Source: Candidatus Krumholzibacteriota bacterium | GTDB lineage: Bacteria; Krumholzibacteriota; Krumholzibacteriia; Krumholzibacteriales; Krumholzibacteriaceae | Assembly: GCA_030613345.1 (NCBI GenBank) | Contig: JAUWMD010000056.1 | Location: 1-11,469 of the forward strand | Length of the DNA stretch: 11,469 nucleotides | Direction of reading: 5' to 3' | Part shown: positions 9,267 to 11,469 of the stretch, piece after piece | Layout of the letters: each line of letters starts with the position of its first letter | How positions within the stretch are numbered: the stretch's first letter is position 1 | Program-made: the position numbers and the translations under genes | Notes under the pieces: model-generated | Databases searched by the model: none | Seen by the model: the letters and a program-made list of their open reading frames with translations, nothing else | What the model was told of the DNA's origin: nothing

Positions 9267-9295
9267 TAGATAAATCCCCCTATTTTTGATACAAT
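9267..9295 (+). promoter_or_regulatory. Predicted sigma70-type promoter for the secreted-paralog array
   Basis: TAGATA (9267-9272, 4 of 6 to TTGACA) is followed after 17 bp by TACAAT (9290-9295, 5 of 6 to TATAAT). The predicted transcription start is near 9302, giving a leader of roughly 105 nt before the ATG at 9408. Confidence 0.5.
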
Positions 9296-9348
9296 ACGCC
9301 CGTAATTCCATCTATGACGATAGTGTGTAGTCGTGACAGGTGGGAAGG

Positions 9349-9414
9349 ATGAATCAAGTTCGGCAGGACTGGGAACAGGTTGCTTCAGCACCAGAAACGG
9401 AGGGATTATGGTGA
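9349..9414 (+). CDS. Possible 21-codon leader ORF overlapping the first paralog start
   Basis: ATG 9349 opens a 21-codon frame (MNQVRQDWEQ...) whose TGA (9412-9414) lies just past the ATG (9408) of the first secreted paralog. AGGTGG (9338-9343) sits at a usable ribosome-binding distance. The geometry would allow translational coupling, but the frame is short enough to be chance and the peptide resembles nothing I know. Confidence 0.22.
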   Translation: MNQVRQDWEQVASAPETEGLW

Positions 9415-10142
9415 AGCTTCTGCGAATGTTTCCCGTGATGATTCTCGTCGTCGTGACAGCGGTCTCACTGACCGGTGCCGCGTTTGCGCAGACTCATCCA
9501 TGCGGTGATGGCGCGCTGCCCTACGAGGGCAGCTGGACGGCGCCTGACGGGGGCCTGCTCGAGGGCAGGATCTCGGAGGCGTGGTGCTATTCACCGTTCT
9601 CATTCGGTGTAACCGGCAACACTCTCAACGCAATGTCGTGGGACGAAACCACGCTGGGAACCCAGTGGAAGGTCTGGGGAATGTCGATCGACGGGGCCGG
9701 CGCTGTCGAGGTCGGGAGCGATGTCAACGGTGCCGGGTTCGGATGGATCGACTATAACACGAACTACGAGGGCGGATATTTCTGGCTCGAGGGCGGCACG
9801 TCATGGAGTGACGGAACCGATCTCGAAGGGGACGTCACGCTCTGCAACGTAAGTGCGAGGGTGACGCTCGTAAACTGGAATCCGGTCGCTCTCTCGTCGA
9901 ACATCACCATCGTCGGCATCTTCGACATCTGTCCGGAGTGCTCGATCGAGATCGGCGCCAACTCCATGAGGCTGTGGAAGACCGGGGACGCGGGCGCTAT
10001 GCCGGCAGACTATCCGCCGTTCCTCTGCGGCGCGAACGGCGGCGAGCTGCACTACTCGTGCTGCCTGACCGCCACGATCATATGCACCGTGACCGGCACC
10101 GAGGAGTCGACGTGGGGCGCGATCAAGGAGATGTACAGGTAG
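9408..10142 (+). CDS. Secreted cysteine-rich protein, paralog 1 of a tandem family (unknown function)
   Basis: I do not recognise a named family for this 244-aa product. It has a classical Sec signal peptide (1-27) with a basic start, hydrophobic core and AFA cleavage site, so the mature protein begins with Gln28. The mature part is rich in Gly, Trp and Cys and looks beta-rich. Shared blocks are EGRISEAWC, GN, AMSWD, TQWKVWGMSID, GWIDYNTNYEGG, FWLEGG, PADYPPFLCG, a CC pair, and the end WGAIKEMYR. Nine mature cysteines suggest disulfides and export to an oxidising compartment. Upstream ATG-less extension to GTG 9333 is unlikely, because GGAGGG (9399-9404) directly precedes ATG 9408 and the signal peptide begins there. 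No TM, lipobox or PEP-CTERM-like sorting tail is present. It heads a tandem array and is the most divergent of the three copies. Confidence 0.85.
   Translation: MVKLLRMFPVMILVVVTAVSLTGAAFAQTHPCGDGALPYEGSWTAPDGGLLEGRISEAWCYSPFSFGVTGNTLNAMSWDETTLGTQWKVWGMSIDGAGAVEVGSDVNGAGFGWIDYNTNYEGGYFWLEGGTSWSDGTDLEGDVTLCNVSARVTLVNWNPVALSSNITIVGIFDICPECSIEIGANSMRLWKTGDAGAMPADYPPFLCGANGGELHYSCCLTATIICTVTGTEESTWGAIKEMYR
10113..10142 (+). repeat. Exact 30-bp 3'-end repeat, copy 1
   Basis: The last 30 bases of paralog 1, coding WGAIKEMYR and the TAG stop, are identical to 11006-11035 at the end of paralog 2, whereas the rest of the two genes has diverged substantially. This points to local conversion or strong constraint. 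Confidence 0.85.
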
Positions 10143-10181
10143 GCCTTCGTTGAGTGGTGCCCGGACATGACATGCAAGCAA

Positions 10182-10223
10182 GCGGGTGTGCATCGGCTTG
10201 GCGATGCTTCTCAGCCGACCCGC
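10182..10223 (+). other. Predicted stem-loop structure between paralogs 1 and 2
   Basis: The outer arms GCGGGT (10182-10187) and ACCCGC (10218-10223) enclose a perfect 6-bp hairpin GCATCG (10190-10195) / CGATGC (10202-10207) with a six-base loop. An alternative pairing of CGGCT (10194-10198) with AGCCG (10213-10217) would extend the outer stem. No T-run follows, so it is not a standard intrinsic terminator. It could stabilise processed mRNA or tune expression of paralog 2. Confidence 0.5.
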
Positions 10224-10318
10224 TGTGGGGAGGTGATTGAAGGGAAAGGGAGATACTGGAAGACGGGTTTCCGATGGACGATAAAAACCGTCACTTTTAT
10301 TGGGACCGGAGGGAAGAT

Positions 10319-11035
10319 ATGAAGGTTTTGAAGATGCTGCTGCTCGCCGCAGGGATGATGCTTCTCGCATCGGCTGTTTCCGCGCAGTTCTGTGGCTGCC
10401 CAGAGGAATATATCCCCTATCAGAAAGTCTGGATGACTTACGACGGCTCACTACTGCCGGGCCGCGCGTCCGAGGCCTGGTGTGCAACACCGGAAATGGC
10501 CGGAGTGCCAGGTAATGCCGAGGATGCGATGTCGTGGGACGGGACTGCCCTCGGCGGGCAGTGGCATGTCTGGGGGATGGTGATCGATGCCGCCGGCGCG
10601 GGTGAGACGGGTCGTAGTATCGACTTGACGGGAACGGGCTGGATCGACTACGTGACCAACTATGACGGTGGCGAGTTCTGGCTCGATGGCGATCATTTCG
10701 GTCCTCCCGGCAGCAGTGATTTCACCGGGACGATCACGTACTTCAACGTGGGCACGAGGGTGAGCTATCTGAACGGCAACGTCACCGGCGTGACGTCGAA
10801 CGTCACGTTCAACGGCTGGTTTACCGAATGTGCCTGCTGCTATCTTGAGTTCGTGATCGCCAACACGATGAGGGTATGGGTCGAAGGACAGGGCGCCCCG
10901 CCGGCTGACTATCCGCCTTTTCTCTGTGGCACGACCGGTGAGCTCTTCGATGTATGCTGCATCATGGCGAGTGTCTCGTGCCCGAACAGCACCGAAGATA
11001 CGAGCTGGGGCGCGATCAAGGAGATGTACAGGTAG
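10319..11035 (+). CDS. Secreted cysteine-rich protein, paralog 2 of a tandem family (unknown function)
   Basis: This 238-aa product is a full-length paralog of the preceding gene. The Sec signal peptide is residues 1-22 (MKVLKMLLL..., cleavage after VSA), and the mature form starts QFCGC. ATG 10319 is preferred to the in-frame ATG 10274 because GGAGGG (10308-10313) lies about 6 bp upstream and the signal peptide starts there. Shared blocks are YDGSLLPGRASEAWC, PGN, AMSWD, GQWHVWGMVIDAAG, GTGWIDYVTNYDGG, FWLDGD, PADYPPFLCG, VCC and WGAIKEMYR. Ten cysteines are visible in the mature part, including an ECACC cluster. The middle loop (about HFGPPGSSDF) differs in length from paralog 1. A 176-bp gap with a strong stem-loop separates it from paralog 1; only 67 bp separates it from paralog 3. 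Extracellular or periplasmic location is well supported; the role is unknown. Confidence 0.86.
   Translation: MKVLKMLLLAAGMMLLASAVSAQFCGCPEEYIPYQKVWMTYDGSLLPGRASEAWCATPEMAGVPGNAEDAMSWDGTALGGQWHVWGMVIDAAGAGETGRSIDLTGTGWIDYVTNYDGGEFWLDGDHFGPPGSSDFTGTITYFNVGTRVSYLNGNVTGVTSNVTFNGWFTECACCYLEFVIANTMRVWVEGQGAPPADYPPFLCGTTGELFDVCCIMASVSCPNSTEDTSWGAIKEMYR
11006..11035 (+). repeat. Exact 30-bp 3'-end repeat, copy 2
   Basis: This stretch is identical to 10113-10142 and ends in the TAG stop of paralog 2. Confidence 0.85.
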
Positions 11036-11102
11036 ATCCTGAACGCGTGTTGGTCCCGTGAACGTTGCGGATCAGCACTCTAACCGGAACCGGAGGGAGT
11101 AT

Positions 11103-11469
11103 ATGAGACCTTTGAAAATGCTGCTCCTCGCTGTGGGGATGATGTTTCTGGCAACAGCAGTCTCGGCTCAGTTCTGCGGCTGCCCAGAAGAGAATATCCC
11201 CTATCAGAGGGATTGGATGACCTACGACGGCTCGCTCCTGCCCGGAAGGGTATCCGAGTCATGGTGCAATCCTGTCGAGCCGGGAGTTCCAGGCAACACG
11301 GAGTATGCGATGTCGTGGGACGGGGCCAATCTCGGGACACAGTGGAGAGTCTGGGGGATGAAGATCGATGCCGCCGGTACAGGCGAGATCGCAAATACGG
11401 TCGATGAGTACGGAACGGGCTATGTCGATTACGTGACCAACTATGATGGGGGGCGCTTCTGGATCGATG
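11103..11469 (+). CDS. Secreted cysteine-rich protein, paralog 3 (3' end outside window)
   Basis: The frame from ATG 11103 stays open to the window edge, giving 122 residues of an N-terminal part. The signal peptide (MRPLKMLLLAVGMMFLATAVSA, here split as residues 1-22) is nearly that of paralog 2, and the mature start QFCGCPEE is identical to it. The blocks WMTYDGSLLPGR, SESWC, PGN, AMSWD, TQWRVWGMKIDAAG, DYVTNYDGG and FWID follow in the same order. It is clearly closer to paralog 2 than to paralog 1. The ribosome binding site context CCGGAGGGA before the ATG is shared with paralog 2, so the duplicated unit probably includes the translation signal. By comparison with the other copies about 115 more residues should lie to the right. 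It is the third tandem copy and shows that the array continues beyond the window. Confidence 0.85.
   Translation, partial: MRPLKMLLLAVGMMFLATAVSAQFCGCPEENIPYQRDWMTYDGSLLPGRVSESWCNPVEPGVPGNTEYAMSWDGANLGTQWRVWGMKIDAAGTGEIANTVDEYGTGYVDYVTNYDGGRFWID

Larger units (their letters stand above)
9154..9407. other. AT-rich intergenic region between asnS and the secreted-paralog array
   Basis: This 254-bp stretch is clearly more AT-rich than its flanks up to about 9300. It contains a perfect 11-bp palindrome GTAATAATTAC (9193-9203), an imperfect 19-bp palindrome (9228-9246), a plausible promoter (9267-9295) and a leader of about 100 nt holding a possible 21-codon ORF. No Rho-independent terminator with a GC stem and T-run is seen after asnS. 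The run of T at 9260-9264 has no stable stem before it. Confidence 0.7.

Noticed and set aside
9228..9275. Rho-independent terminator after asnS
   Set aside because: A T-run exists at 9260-9264 but there is no GC-rich stem directly before it. The nearby palindrome is AT-rich and poorly placed.
10274..10318. N-terminal extension of paralog 2 from ATG 10274
   Set aside because: It would put 15 charged residues before a typical signal peptide, and GGAGGG at 10308-10313 points to ATG 10319.
10167..10322. 51-codon ORF ending in an ATGA overlap with paralog 2
   Set aside because: No adequate ribosome binding site precedes ATG 10167, the frame runs through the stem-loop, and the peptide shows no feature. 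The ATGA is explained by the paralog start context.

Overview
The window is a GC-rich stretch of a bacterial chromosome that looks Gram-negative. Arginine is very often coded by AGG. Genes are tightly packed, several with ATGA stop/start overlaps. DUF4388 (PATAN-type) proteins and multi-TM TPR proteins are common in deltaproteobacterial and FCB-type lineages. A poorly cultured phylum of that kind (for example Krumholzibacteriota or Eisenbacteria) would fit, but this is a weak inference, not a classification.

Layout. (1) Positions 1-4485, + strand: a compact operon of pnp (5' end outside the window), an M16 zinc protease, dut, and a membrane-anchored polysaccharide deacetylase. The gaps are 6 bp, ATGA and ATGA. 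(2) Positions 4498-7662, - strand: a two-gene unit converging on the first operon with only 12 bp between stops. The upstream gene encodes a 669-aa multi-spanning TPR protein with a six-cysteine cluster. The downstream gene encodes a DUF4388 protein with one TM helix and a pseudopilin-like tail. (3) Positions 7663-7857: a divergent intergenic region with a good sigma70-like promoter for asnS. (4) Positions 7858-9153: asnS, asparaginyl-tRNA synthetase. (5) Positions 9154-9407: an AT-rich gap with two small palindromes and a likely promoter. (6) Positions 9408-11469: a tandem array of at least three paralogous secreted, cysteine-rich proteins that I do not recognise. The third runs off the right edge.

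How the genes fit together. The first operon joins RNA turnover (pnp), protein processing (M16), nucleotide-pool sanitation (dut) and envelope glycan modification; pnp next to an M16 peptidase gene is a familiar bacterial order. The minus-strand pair probably forms a membrane-associated regulatory or scaffold module of unknown function. The most novel part is the secreted paralog array. All copies have Sec signal peptides cleaved before Gln and a shared W/G/D-rich core (AMSWD, QWxVWGM, TNY[DE]GG). The two complete copies also share an identical C-terminus (WGAIKEMYR) and an exactly identical 30-bp 3' end.
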